Below, one piece after another: positions 56,969 to 64,000 of a DNA stretch of 64,000 nucleotides (within the stretch, counting starts at the first letter, position 1; every line of letters begins with the position of its first letter). Made by a program: the position numbers and the translations under genes. Origin of the DNA: Pseudomonas sp. UBA4617 (GTDB lineage: Bacteria; Pseudomonadota; Gammaproteobacteria; Pseudomonadales; Pseudomonadaceae); the NCBI RefSeq assembly GCF_002386445.1, contig NZ_DGIR01000019.1, positions 62,001-126,000 on the forward strand. Reading direction: 5' to 3'. A model generated the notes under the pieces. It was not told the DNA's origin and ran no database searches. It saw only the letters and a program-made list of their open reading frames with translations.

Positions 56969-58444
56969 TCAATCCTCCGCCTGTTCCTCGCCACCCTGAC
57001 GGCTCATGCCGTACTTGCGCATTTTCTCGACCAGGGTAGTGCGACGAATGCGCAACCGCTCGGCCGCACGCGCGACGATACCGTTGGCGTCGTCCAGGGC
57101 CTGCTGGATCAGACCCTGTTCCAGGCTGCCGAGGTAGTCCTTCAGGTCCAGGCCTTCAGGGGGCAGCATCGCGTGGTTGCTGAAGTTCGGCGCGTGGCCA
57201 TTGATTGCCACGCGCTCTTCGAGGTCGCTGCGCAGGCTATCGACCATCTGCTCGTCTTCGTCATCGACGTAACGGAATTTCTTCGGCAGCTCGGATACGC
57301 CGATCACTCCATATGGATGCATGATCGCCATGCGCTCGACCAGGTTGGCCAGCTCACGCACGTTACCCGGCCAGCCATGACGACACAGCGACATGATCGC
57401 GGCAGAGTTGAAACGGATGGAACCGCGCTTCTCGTGCTCCATGCGCGAGATCAGCTCGTTCATCAGCAGCGGTATGTCCTCCACCCGCTCACGCAGCGGC
57501 GCCATCTCGATGGGGAACACGTTGAGGCGATAGTACAGGTCTTCGCGGAACGTGCCCTCCTCGATCATGGTCTCGAGGTTCTTGTGGGTCGCGGCGATGA
57601 TGCGTACATCGATGCTCTGGGTCTTGTTGCTGCCCACGCGCTCGAATGTACGTTCCTGCAGTACGCGCAACAGCTTGACCTGCATCGGCAACGGCATGTC
57701 GCCGATTTCGTCGAGGAACAGGGTACCGCCGTTGGCCAGCTCGAAGCGCCCGGCACGGCTGGTGATGGCCCCGGTAAAGGCACCTTTCTCGTGGCCGAAC
57801 AGTTCGCTTTCCAGCAGTTCGGCCGGGATCGCCCCGCAGTTGACCGGCACGAATGGCGCTTCGCGGCGCTTGGAATGGTAGTGGAGGTTGCGCGCCACCA
57901 CTTCCTTGCCGGTGCCGGACTCGCCGAGGATCAGCACACTGGCATCGGTATCGGCCACCTGCTGCATCATCTGCCGCACATGCTGGATGGCACGGCTGGT
58001 GCCGACCAGGCTGCGGAACAGGTTCGGTTCGCGCTGGCGCCCACGCTCGCGTGCCTGGTCGTACATCTCGCGGTAGACCTGGGCACGGTGCAGCGAATCC
58101 AGCAACTGGCTGTAGCTCGGCGGCATTTCCAGATTGGAAAGCACCCGACGACGAAGGTCCTCCGGGAGCTCTGCAGAAGAAATTTCACCTAAAAGCAGAA
58201 CGGGAAGGAACTCATCCCACCCTGCCACTGTCTTAACCAGCCCAAGGAGATTGCCCGGAGCATTCACAGCACCGATGAGCACGCACAGCACTTCACGACT
58301 GGAAGACAACGGCTCGACCATTTGCTGCCAGTCATGGCTGGAGCAAGCGAGGTTTTCTTCACCCAGGAAGTTGAGCACCACCGCGAGATCGCGGCGGCGT
58401 GCGCTGTCGTCATCGATCAGCAGAATCTTGGTTTCACGCCACAT
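56969..58444 (-). CDS. fleQ: Master flagellar regulator FleQ
   Basis: This 491-residue sigma54 activator has an N-terminal REC-like domain that lacks the phosphoacceptor (the strand-3 end reads VLIGAVNAPG, without Asp). An AAA+ domain follows with Walker A GESGTGKE and GAFTGA, then a C-terminal Fis-type helix-turn-helix (AERLRIRRTTLVEKM). In P. aeruginosa FleQ is the top activator of flagellar genes, is inhibited by FleN, and binds c-di-GMP. It is monocistronic here, between fliT and fleSR. Confidence 0.97.
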   Translation of the reverse strand: MWRETKILLIDDDSARRRDLAVVLNFLGEENLACSSHDWQQMVEPLSSSREVLCVLIGAVNAPGNLLGLVKTVAGWDEFLPVLLLGEISSAELPEDLRRRVLSNLEMPPSYSQLLDSLHRAQVYREMYDQARERGRQREPNLFRSLVGTSRAIQHVRQMMQQVADTDASVLILGESGTGKEVVARNLHYHSKRREAPFVPVNCGAIPAELLESELFGHEKGAFTGAITSRAGRFELANGGTLFLDEIGDMPLPMQVKLLRVLQERTFERVGSNKTQSIDVRIIAATHKNLETMIEEGTFREDLYYRLNVFPIEMAPLRERVEDIPLLMNELISRMEHEKRGSIRFNSAAIMSLCRHGWPGNVRELANLVERMAIMHPYGVIGVSELPKKFRYVDDEDEQMVDSLRSDLEERVAINGHAPNFSNHAMLPPEGLDLKDYLGSLEQGLIQQALDDANGIVARAAERLRIRRTTLVEKMRKYGMSRQGGEEQAED

Positions 58445-58550
58445 GCAATAGCAACTTCCCTAGTCATATCGGCGCCCAGCATGGGCGTGTTCGACATCAT
58501 TCCGACTGAATGGTCAGTGTTCGGACGTCTGAAATTCGAAAACAGCCACT

Positions 58551-58579
58551 AGTAAAGTCAAAAATCACCAGCCAGTCAA
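58551..58579 (-). promoter_or_regulatory. Possible sigma70 promoter of fleQ
   Basis: TTGACT, 17 nt, then TTTACT on the minus strand. The -35 is good and the -10 is 4 of 6. It lies about 107 nt before the fleQ ATG in an AT-rich gap, and no -24/-12 element is there, fitting a top-level regulator. Confidence 0.3.
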
Positions 58580-58613
58580 ATTAATGGCGCATGGCTTTTG
58601 GCAACATCTGTGG

Positions 58614-58910
58614 TCACGAGAACAGATGGTATACCTTCGCGGCGTTTTTCGCCTGACGGATTTTCGTCATTTCGTCGACCAGGGATTGACGCTCGCCACT
58701 TGCAACTTCAATTAGTTGGCGATAAACGCTCAATAATTGCTCAAGGCTGGCACTGACATCGGCCTCGTTGCCCTTTGCCTCGGTCAGCATGTCGCTGATG
58801 CGCAGGCGGCACTCCAGGTCCAATTGCCCTACTGCCTCCCAGTCACGGTTGGCCAGCGCCGCCAGCAGCAGCTCCCGGGTTTGCTCGATTCCGGCGATAA
58901 CGTCGCTCAT
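58614..58910 (-). CDS. fliT: Flagellar protein FliT (chaperone-like)
   Basis: The 98-residue all-helical protein fits FliT in size, position (11 nt after fliS) and weak sequence pattern. In enterobacteria FliT escorts FliD. A CATCTGT/ACAGATG hairpin (58605-58628) spans its stop codon and could end the transcript before fleQ. Confidence 0.8.
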   Translation of the reverse strand: MSDVIAGIEQTRELLLAALANRDWEAVGQLDLECRLRISDMLTEAKGNEADVSASLEQLLSVYRQLIEVASGERQSLVDEMTKIRQAKNAAKVYHLFS

Positions 58911-58921
58911 GTCAATGCTTG

Positions 58922-59317
58922 TCAGGCCGTCGGCGACTGATCGCCGATTGCGTCCCAACCCTCCTTCACAGTGATCAGCAGGCGCGCCACCTCATCGATG
59001 ATGTCGGGGTCACCCTTGGCGTTGGCTTCGATCAGCCGACGACTCATGTAGGTATACAGGCTGTCCAGGTCGGCCAGGCTGTCGGCGTGGTTTTCCAGGT
59101 CCAGGCCTTCGCGCAAGCCGCCGATGATGTCGATGGCCTTGCCAATGAGAATGCCACGTTGCGCGATGTCATTGCGCGCTATGGCGCCCTTGGCCTGCGC
59201 CATGCGGTCAAGGCCACCCTGCATGAGCATCTGCACCAGACGGTGCGGGCTTGCTTCGGATGTCTGCGCCACGCCGTTGACTTTCTGATACTGCCGAAGG
59301 GCCAACATCGGGTTCAT
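58922..59317 (-). CDS. fliS: Flagellin export chaperone FliS
   Basis: This 131-residue four-helix protein has the FliS start (MNPMLALRQYQKVNGVAQTSEASPHRLVQMLMQGGLDRMAQAKGAI) and helix LYTYMSRRLIEANAKGDPDIIDEVARLL. It keeps flagellin unfolded for export. The start 59317 follows GAGGTAGATCC. A sigma28 promoter lies just upstream. Confidence 0.95.
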   Translation of the reverse strand: MNPMLALRQYQKVNGVAQTSEASPHRLVQMLMQGGLDRMAQAKGAIARNDIAQRGILIGKAIDIIGGLREGLDLENHADSLADLDSLYTYMSRRLIEANAKGDPDIIDEVARLLITVKEGWDAIGDQSPTA

Positions 59318-59359
59318 GGATCTACCTCGTTGCTGCGAAAAAGGTTGCTTGTACCCTGT

Positions 59360-59386
59360 GTATCGCCGGGACGTCAAAAAACTTTA
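59360..59386 (-). promoter_or_regulatory. Sigma28 (FliA) promoter of fliST
   Basis: TAAAGTTT, 11 nt, GGCGATAC on the minus strand. The -35 is a perfect match to TAAAGTTT and the -10 matches GCCGATAA at 6 of 8. The predicted leader is about 35 nt. Confidence 0.65.
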
Positions 59387-59400
59387 GCGGAAAAGCCAAA

Positions 59401-59433
59401 AGCCCGGGACACCCTGGAGGGTGTCGCCGGGCT
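59401..59433 (-). terminator. Intrinsic terminator after fliD
   Basis: On the minus strand AGCCCGGC-GACACCC and GGGTGTC-CCGGGCT form a long stem with a short loop, followed by TTTGGCTTTT. It lies directly between the fliD stop and the fliS promoter. Confidence 0.8.
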
Positions 59434-59451
59434 TCTGCCAGATTCGGGCTA

Positions 59452-60870
59452 TCAGGACTTCTTGGCTTGGGCGTTGATGGCCTCGAAGATCGAAGTGATC
59501 TGGTCGGCTTGCGCCTTCATCTTGCCCAGCGCAGTGTCGAGCGCGACATACTGCTTGGTCAGCGACTCGGTCAGCGACTCGGTGCGGCGGTCCAGGGCTG
59601 CCTGCTGGGCGGCAAGCTGCGAAGCCGCCTTGTCGAGGTTGGCCTTGCGCGTGGCAAGGCTGCCATCGGTCTTGTTGTACGGGTCGATGGCCTTGTTCAT
59701 CCGCTCGAAGATACCGTTGGTTCCGGTAAACAGCGTCTGCACTTCGACACCCAGCTTCTTGTCGTTCATCGCCGAGTTGAACTTGGTGCTGTTGAACTCC
59801 AGCGTGCCGTCCTTCTGGGTATTGATACCCAGCTGGCTGAGGGTGGTCAGGTTGTCACCTGCCCCGACCTCGCTCAACACCTTGCGGATGTCGCCCAGCA
59901 ACGAACGCGTGGTGGGGTCGTTGGTGAGCGGGCCGAGCACCAGCTTGTCATTCGCGTCGCGGCTGGTGGAGGTCAGCGAAGTGATCGCCTTCTGCAGCGT
60001 GTTGTAGGCATCGACGAAGCTCTGCACCGACTTCTTCAAGCCGTCGTTATCCGCCGCCACCTTCACTGCAGTAGGGGTACCGCTCGTCGCGCCGCTGGGC
60101 CTGGCACTGACGCCGGTCAGTTCGAGGGTCATGCCGCTGATGGCATTGTCGACGGTATTGGAAGCACTCTTGACCTTCAGGCCATCGATGGTCAGTTCGG
60201 CGTCCTGGGCCAGGGCGTTGATATAGCCCGCTCCGGTACCTGACATCTGCGTGGTGCCATCGATGGTCAGCTCGGCAATGCCGCTCAGGGAAATATCGCT
60301 GCCGGCGCCGGTGGTGGTAGAGCTGAGTACCAGGCGCGAACCACCTTCCTCGTTGATGATGTTGGCGCTGATGCCGTTGGCGCTCATTTCCTTGTTGATC
60401 TGGTCACGCACACTCTGCAGAGTCGCGCCGCTGGCCACGTCCAGGTTGTAGGTCTTGCCACCCTGGCTGATGGTCAGCTGGCCAGCGCTGATCGCGCTGG
60501 TCGCGCCGCCGGCGAACTGCTGGCTGGCCACTTTCGAACTGGTGGCCAGCTTGTCGACCACGATGTCATAGCTACCCGCCACAGCGGAGTTGCTCGACTT
60601 GATCTTGACCACCGCTTCATTGGCAGAGGTGGCCGCATAGGCGTTGAACGAGGGCGCGTCCTTGTTGTTGAGCGCCTTCATGGCGTCCTGGAACGCTGTA
60701 AGGGCACTGCGCAGCGAGCCGATACCCGAGATCATTGCACTGTTGTTGCTGGTCTGCCGGGTAATCTGCGACTGCTTGGCAGTTGTATCGGCCTTGACCA
60801 ACGCGCTCACGATCTCGGTGATATTGAGACCGGAGCCCAGGCCTGTACTGGAGGTAATCGGGCTTGCCAT
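59452..60870 (-). CDS. fliD: Flagellar filament cap protein FliD
   Basis: The 472-residue cap protein has N- and C-terminal helical D0/D1 domains (SSTGLGSGLNITEIVSALVKAD at the start; long heptad-rich helix RKANLDKAASQLAAQQAALDRRTESLTESLTKQYVALDTALGKM at the end) and a central beta-rich part. It allows flagellin subunits to fold at the tip. It is preceded by GAGAGGG and closes with a strong terminator. No sigma54 or sigma28 element is obvious in the 78 nt before it, so it may be read from flaG. Confidence 0.96.
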   Translation of the reverse strand: MASPITSSTGLGSGLNITEIVSALVKADTTAKQSQITRQTSNNSAMISGIGSLRSALTAFQDAMKALNNKDAPSFNAYAATSANEAVVKIKSSNSAVAGSYDIVVDKLATSSKVASQQFAGGATSAISAGQLTISQGGKTYNLDVASGATLQSVRDQINKEMSANGISANIINEEGGSRLVLSSTTTGAGSDISLSGIAELTIDGTTQMSGTGAGYINALAQDAELTIDGLKVKSASNTVDNAISGMTLELTGVSARPSGATSGTPTAVKVAADNDGLKKSVQSFVDAYNTLQKAITSLTSTSRDANDKLVLGPLTNDPTTRSLLGDIRKVLSEVGAGDNLTTLSQLGINTQKDGTLEFNSTKFNSAMNDKKLGVEVQTLFTGTNGIFERMNKAIDPYNKTDGSLATRKANLDKAASQLAAQQAALDRRTESLTESLTKQYVALDTALGKMKAQADQITSIFEAINAQAKKS

Positions 60871-60948
60871 GCTGTTGTCCCTCTCGTCAACGTGTCACCC
60901 CGCTCCTGCAGGGCAGACAGGTATTACTTCATTAGTGTCCGCCGCCGG

Positions 60949-61317
60949 TCAAGCCTTGGCGTCGAACAGAACACTGTTGGCATCGCTCAAGCTCCGGGCA
61001 ATCCGCAAGGCCTCTTCAGAGGGTAACTGGCGAATGACCTGACCACTGTCGGTCGCGATGACCTTGACTACTATCTTGCCGGATTCTTCATCCGTGGAAA
61101 ATTCCAGGTTGCGTTGCGATGCTTTGAGGAACTTCTCGATTTCCGCAACGGCACTCTTGACCTTTTCGGCATCCTGCACTTCCTGGACCTCGCGCAGGTG
61201 TTTCTTCTCGTCGCCTGCCTTACCGGGCTCCGCTGGCCGGACGACCGGCTTTTCAGCACCCTGCTCGGCCGGACGTGCCGCCGCATGAGACAGGTTCAGC
61301 TTGACGCTCATGTCCAT
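60949..61317 (-). CDS. flaG: FlaG family flagellar protein
   Basis: The 122-residue protein has a charged N-terminal half and the FlaG core in the C-terminal half (EKFLKASQRNLEFSTDEESGKIVVKVIATDSGQVIRQLPSEEALRIARSL). FlaG influences filament length in some bacteria. It lies between fliC and fliD, with GAGGTGG upstream of ATG 61317. Confidence 0.92.
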   Translation of the reverse strand: MDMSVKLNLSHAAARPAEQGAEKPVVRPAEPGKAGDEKKHLREVQEVQDAEKVKSAVAEIEKFLKASQRNLEFSTDEESGKIVVKVIATDSGQVIRQLPSEEALRIARSLSDANSVLFDAKA

Positions 61318-61336
61318 GGTCTACCACCTCGCAATG

Positions 61337-61369
61337 AAAAGGCGGGGAAGTGCCAGGCACTCCCCCGCC
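61337..61369 (-). terminator. Intrinsic terminator after fliC
   Basis: On the minus strand GGCGGGGGAGTGCC and GGCACTTCCCCGCC form a 14-bp stem followed by TTTT. It is placed 15 nt after the fliC stop codon and 20 nt before flaG. Confidence 0.85.
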
Positions 61370-61383
61370 AGCAACCAGGCAGA

Positions 61384-62232
61384 TTAGCCCAGCAGCTTCA
61401 GTACTGCCGACGGCAGCTGGTTGGCCTGGGCCAGAACCGAGGTGGAAGCTTGCTGCAGAGTCTGCTGCTTGGTCAGCTGGGCAGTTTCAGCAGCGAAGTC
61501 GGTGTCCTGTACACGGCCACGGGCAGCTTCGGCGTTCTCGTTGATGTTCTGCAGGTTGTTGATGGTGCTGGTCAGACGGTTCTGAGCGGCACCCAGGTCA
61601 GCACGGTTGCTGTTGATGGTCTGCAGAGCGGCGTCGATAGCCGAAACAGCGGCGCTGAAGTTGGCTTCGGCGGTGGTGGTGTCCGAACCCTGGATGTTGA
61701 TGGCGCTGGTAACGCCCAGGTCGGAAGCGGTGAACTTGGCGCTCAGGTCGATGGTGATCTGGTTGGCCGAACCGGTGTTGGAGCCTACCTGGAAGGTCAT
61801 GACCGAAGCCGAACCGTCCAGCAGGTTCTTGCCGTTCAGCTGGGTGCTGTTGGCGATACGGGTCAGTTCCGAAGCCATCGACTGGAACTCTTTGTCCAGT
61901 GCGACGCGGTCGTTGGTGCTGTTCGAGTCGTTTCGCGACTGAACGGCCAGTTCACGCATACGCTGCAGGATGTTGGTCTGCTCCTGCATCGCACCTTCAG
62001 CGGTCTGGGCGATGGAGATACCGTCGTTGGCGTTTTTGATCGCCATGGTCTGACCGCGGATCTGCGAGGTCATGCGGGTAGCGATCTGCAGGCCGGCGGC
62101 GTCGTCTTTGGCGCTGTTGATTTTCAGGCCGGAGGACAGACGGGTCATCGAAGTGCTCAGAGCATCGGAAGCACGGTTCAGGTTTTTCTGAACGCCCAGA
62201 GAGGTGGTGTTGGTGTTAACAGTCAAAGCCAT
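61384..62232 (-). CDS. fliC: Flagellin (short form)
   Basis: The 282-residue flagellin starts MALTVNTNTTSLGVQKNLNRASDAL and ends with the matching D0 helix (QTLQQASTSVLAQANQLPSAVLKLLG). The D1 spoke region is present (SGLKINSAKDDAAGLQIATRM), but the outer D2/D3 part is almost missing: only about 100 residues of Ser/Thr/Ala-rich sequence lie between the two conserved ends. The Ser/Thr-rich middle is the expected site of glycosylation. It has a strong sigma28 promoter, its own terminator, and GAGGAATTC upstream of ATG 62232. Confidence 0.97.
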   Translation of the reverse strand: MALTVNTNTTSLGVQKNLNRASDALSTSMTRLSSGLKINSAKDDAAGLQIATRMTSQIRGQTMAIKNANDGISIAQTAEGAMQEQTNILQRMRELAVQSRNDSNSTNDRVALDKEFQSMASELTRIANSTQLNGKNLLDGSASVMTFQVGSNTGSANQITIDLSAKFTASDLGVTSAINIQGSDTTTAEANFSAAVSAIDAALQTINSNRADLGAAQNRLTSTINNLQNINENAEAARGRVQDTDFAAETAQLTKQQTLQQASTSVLAQANQLPSAVLKLLG

Positions 62233-62314
62233 GACGAATTCCTCGTTGGATTGGGTACTACGGCTTCCGGCCTTGGCAATTCGCCGGGTGTGGCACAGAG
62301 AACCTTCGTAATTG

Positions 62315-62341
62315 TTATCGTCGTCAGGGCGGGTTGCTTTA
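62315..62341 (-). promoter_or_regulatory. Sigma28 (FliA) promoter of fliC
   Basis: TAAAGCAA, 11 nt, GACGATAA on the minus strand. The -10 has one mismatch to GCCGATAA and the spacing is exact. The expected leader is about 75 nt. Confidence 0.85.
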
Positions 62342-62428
62342 GGGCGATTTCTCAATTTTTTTACTGGCATCCTGCCACCCCAATGAAATCAAGGGTTTGA
62401 CGTCAGAAATCCATCATTGAAAACGAAA

Positions 62429-62458
62429 GAAGCGCGACCCGAGGACGGGCCGCGCTTC
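62429..62458 (-). terminator. Intrinsic terminator after the KAS III-like gene
   Basis: On the minus strand GAAGCGCG...CGCGCTTC forms a stem with inner GGCCC/GGGT pairing and is followed by TTTCGTTTTC. It ends the transcript 20 nt after the stop codon. Confidence 0.7.
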
Positions 62459-62478
62459 CTTGTGACCACAGCGTTCGG

Positions 62479-63414
62479 TCAGTCGTTGCGCTCGATGATC
62501 GCCGAGCCCCACGACAGGCCTACACCGAAGCCACTGAGGGCAACGCGCTTATGCTGCGAGTTGAGCACGTGCTTTTCCAGCAGCAGCGGGATGCTCGATG
62601 ACACGGTGTTGCCGGTTTCGACCATGTCCTTGACGAATTTCTCGCGCTGCTCGCCCTCATCGAAGCGCTGAGCCACTGCATCGACGATCGCCGCACTGCC
62701 TTGATGCAGGCAGTACAGGTCGATGTCCTCGGCGCGCAAGTGGCTGGCCTCGAGCAACTGCTGCAGGTGCGCTGGCACTTTGACCAAGGCGAAGTTGTAG
62801 ACCTGACGACCGTTCATGAAGAATTTGCCGGCCGTCGTGCGCAGGTGCTCGGCACCCGCACCATCGCTGCCGAACAGCGACTTGCCGAGCTGCCAGGCTG
62901 CATCCTCGCCCATCCAGGTCGCGGTGGCCGCATCACCGAACAACATGGTGGTGTTGCGATCCTCGGGGTCGACAATCTTCGAATACGGGTCGGCGGTAAT
63001 CAGCAGGCCATTCTTCAAGCCCGCCGCCTCCATGAAACCCTTCATCGCATACAGGCCATAGACGTAGCCGGAGCAGCCCAGGGAAATATCGAACGCCGCG
63101 ACCTGGGTGGTCAGCCCCAGCTTGTGCTGGACGATCGCAGCCGTATGCGGCAGGCCTTCGGCATCGCCGTTCTGGGTGACCACGATCACCACCTCGATGG
63201 CCGCCGGGTCAAGCGAGGGATTGGCAGCGAACAACGTCCGGGCCGCCTCAACGCACAGGTCGGAGGTTTCCTGGGTCGCATCCTTGCGCGGCAGGAAGGT
63301 CGAACCGATCTTGCCGAAGATGAAATCCTGATCCTTGCCGAATTTCGCACCCTGAGCGTAGTTATCCACGCCTTCTACAGGTACGTAACTGGCGATGCTT
63401 TTGATGCCAATCAT
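62479..63414 (-). CDS. 3-oxoacyl-ACP synthase III-like protein of the flagellin glycosylation locus
   Basis: This 311-residue thiolase-fold enzyme has the complete KAS III catalytic triad: Cys114 in DISLGCSGYVYGL, His237 in YCLHQGSAAI and Asn269 in ETGNTVSSSIP. It condenses acyl-CoA or acyl-ACP with malonyl-ACP. It lies directly beyond fliC. In P. syringae a KAS III homologue (orf3) follows the flagellin glycosyltransferases and affects glycosylation, so a role in making the acyl group of the glycan sugar is likely but inferred. Start ATG 63414 has GGAAG upstream. Confidence 0.85.
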   Translation of the reverse strand: MIGIKSIASYVPVEGVDNYAQGAKFGKDQDFIFGKIGSTFLPRKDATQETSDLCVEAARTLFAANPSLDPAAIEVVIVVTQNGDAEGLPHTAAIVQHKLGLTTQVAAFDISLGCSGYVYGLYAMKGFMEAAGLKNGLLITADPYSKIVDPEDRNTTMLFGDAATATWMGEDAAWQLGKSLFGSDGAGAEHLRTTAGKFFMNGRQVYNFALVKVPAHLQQLLEASHLRAEDIDLYCLHQGSAAIVDAVAQRFDEGEQREKFVKDMVETGNTVSSSIPLLLEKHVLNSQHKRVALSGFGVGLSWGSAIIERND

Positions 63415-63721
63415 TGTGGCTTCCCGATGGAAATGGCAAAAATTCGCAGGTGCCGTGACCCTGAATGCAAAACCTGCACCCCACGCCAACGGGACTACCC
63501 ACAGACTCAATAGATTAAAGATGCGCGTTTCGACTGCCAAGTCACGACTATACCGACAATCCGCCAAATGCTGATGGCGAACTGTTGGCCAGCTTTTTGC
63601 TAAACGACCTGTATCAATGCCTTCGCTGCCGTTTAACTGACGCGGCAGCGGTTCGATCGACGCTACCGGATTTACGCCGTCAAGCGTGGCAGCCCCATAG
63701 TCAGCGCGAGCACAGTCTCAT
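63415..63721. other. 307-nt divergent intergenic region, no gene seen
   Basis: This gap separates the divergent KAS III-like and VioA-like genes and must contain both promoters. On the plus strand a -24/-12-like element lies at 63586. On the minus strand TTGGCA-N16-TTAATC is a weak sigma70-type candidate. No open frame with a ribosome site or conserved product is visible. Confidence 0.6.
63586..63600 (+). promoter_or_regulatory. Possible sigma54 promoter of the VioA-like gene
   Basis: TGGCCA-N5-TTGC has the GG and GC at the right distance but two mismatches in the -24 box. It is 122 nt before the ATG. Weak candidate. Confidence 0.3.
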
Positions 63722-64000
63722 ATGGCAAAGCCTATAACCGTCACCAGCCCTCTGATGCCGCCTCTGGAGTCCTTTCTGCCTTACCTGGAGCAGATCTGGG
63801 ACAGCCGGTTACTGACCAACTGCGGTCAGTTCCACCAGCAACTGGAGGAAGCGCTGGCTGAACACCTTGGGGTCAAGTACATCTCGCTGTTTTCCAATGG
63901 CACGCTAGCGCTGGTCACCGCGCTGCAGGCCTTGCGCATAACCGGCGAAGTGATCACCACGCCGTATTCGTTTGTCGCCACCGCCCACTCACTGCTTTGG
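63722..64000 (+). CDS. DegT/DnrJ/EryC1/StrS aminotransferase, VioA-like (3' end outside window)
   Basis: Ninety-three N-terminal residues are visible. They match the start of PLP-dependent sugar aminotransferases, most closely as I recall them VioA, which makes dTDP-viosamine (4-amino-4,6-dideoxyglucose): PLMPPLESFLPYLEQIWDS, LGVKYISLFSNGTLAL, ALRITGEVITTPYSFVATAH. Viosamine derivatives decorate P. syringae flagellin. The ATG at 63722 has no strong ribosome site. Divergent from the KAS III-like gene, it probably opens the flagellin-glycan synthesis genes. The catalytic lysine lies beyond the window. Confidence 0.85.
   Translation, partial: MAKPITVTSPLMPPLESFLPYLEQIWDSRLLTNCGQFHQQLEEALAEHLGVKYISLFSNGTLALVTALQALRITGEVITTPYSFVATAHSLLW

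Overview
The window is a GC-rich chromosomal stretch that reads as a fluorescent Pseudomonas, most likely of the P. putida group. The basis is gene content and order: a pyruvate kinase / urea transporter / Sbp / transporter / ccm block running directly into the polar-flagellum and chemotaxis cluster, plus Pseudomonas-type flagellar regulators (FleQ, FleS, FleR, FleN), the HsbA-HsbR-HptB module, and REP-type inverted repeats between genes. The assignment comes from recognition; no database search was run.

Region 1 (1-12.8 kb) is mixed metabolism and transport: the end of pyruvate kinase, a urea transporter without urease neighbours, a voltage-gated-type cation channel with a C-terminal Cys4 motif, an orphan sulfate-binding protein, an rRNA-type methyltransferase, a DMT transporter divergent from an Lrp/AsnC regulator, an NCS1 nucleobase/hydantoin transporter followed by an Asp/Glu/hydantoin-racemase-fold enzyme (behind a long regulatory region with a near-consensus sigma54 promoter), a histidine phosphatase, an FKBP, a GFA-family protein, a PhzF protein, a 2-hydroxyacid dehydrogenase and a lipoprotein.

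Region 2 (12.8-19.7 kb, minus strand) is the complete cytochrome c maturation operon ccmABCDEFGHI, with 4-8 nt overlaps at most junctions. Region 3 (19.7-24.6 kb, plus strand) is the most accessory part: a second FliK-like protein, a free-standing FlhB C-terminal-domain protein, and a 902-residue protein with a dermonecrotic-toxin-like N-terminal region and a C-terminal glycosyltransferase module resembling that of the large clostridial cytotoxins. This last gene is the outstanding item.

Region 4 (24.6-62.4 kb, minus strand) holds most of the flagellar and chemotaxis genes. In transcription order they are fliC, flaG, fliD, fliS, fliT; fleQ; fleS-fleR; fliE-F-G-H-I-J; hsbA-hsbR-hptB; fliK; fliL-M-N-O-P-Q-R-flhB; flhA-flhF-fleN-fliA; cheY-cheZ-cheA-cheB-motC-motD-parC-parP-cheW and a DUF2802 gene. 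Rod, most hook, stator motA/B and most receptor genes are outside the window. I find -24/-12 (sigma54) elements before fliE, fleS, fliK, fliL and flhA, all 49-62 nt from the start codon, and sigma28 elements before fliC, fliS and the second fliK. This matches the FleQ -> FleSR -> FliA hierarchy known in Pseudomonas.

Region 5 (62.4-64 kb) opens a probable flagellin-glycosylation locus: a ketoacyl-ACP synthase III homologue and, divergently, the start of a VioA-like sugar aminotransferase cut by the window end.
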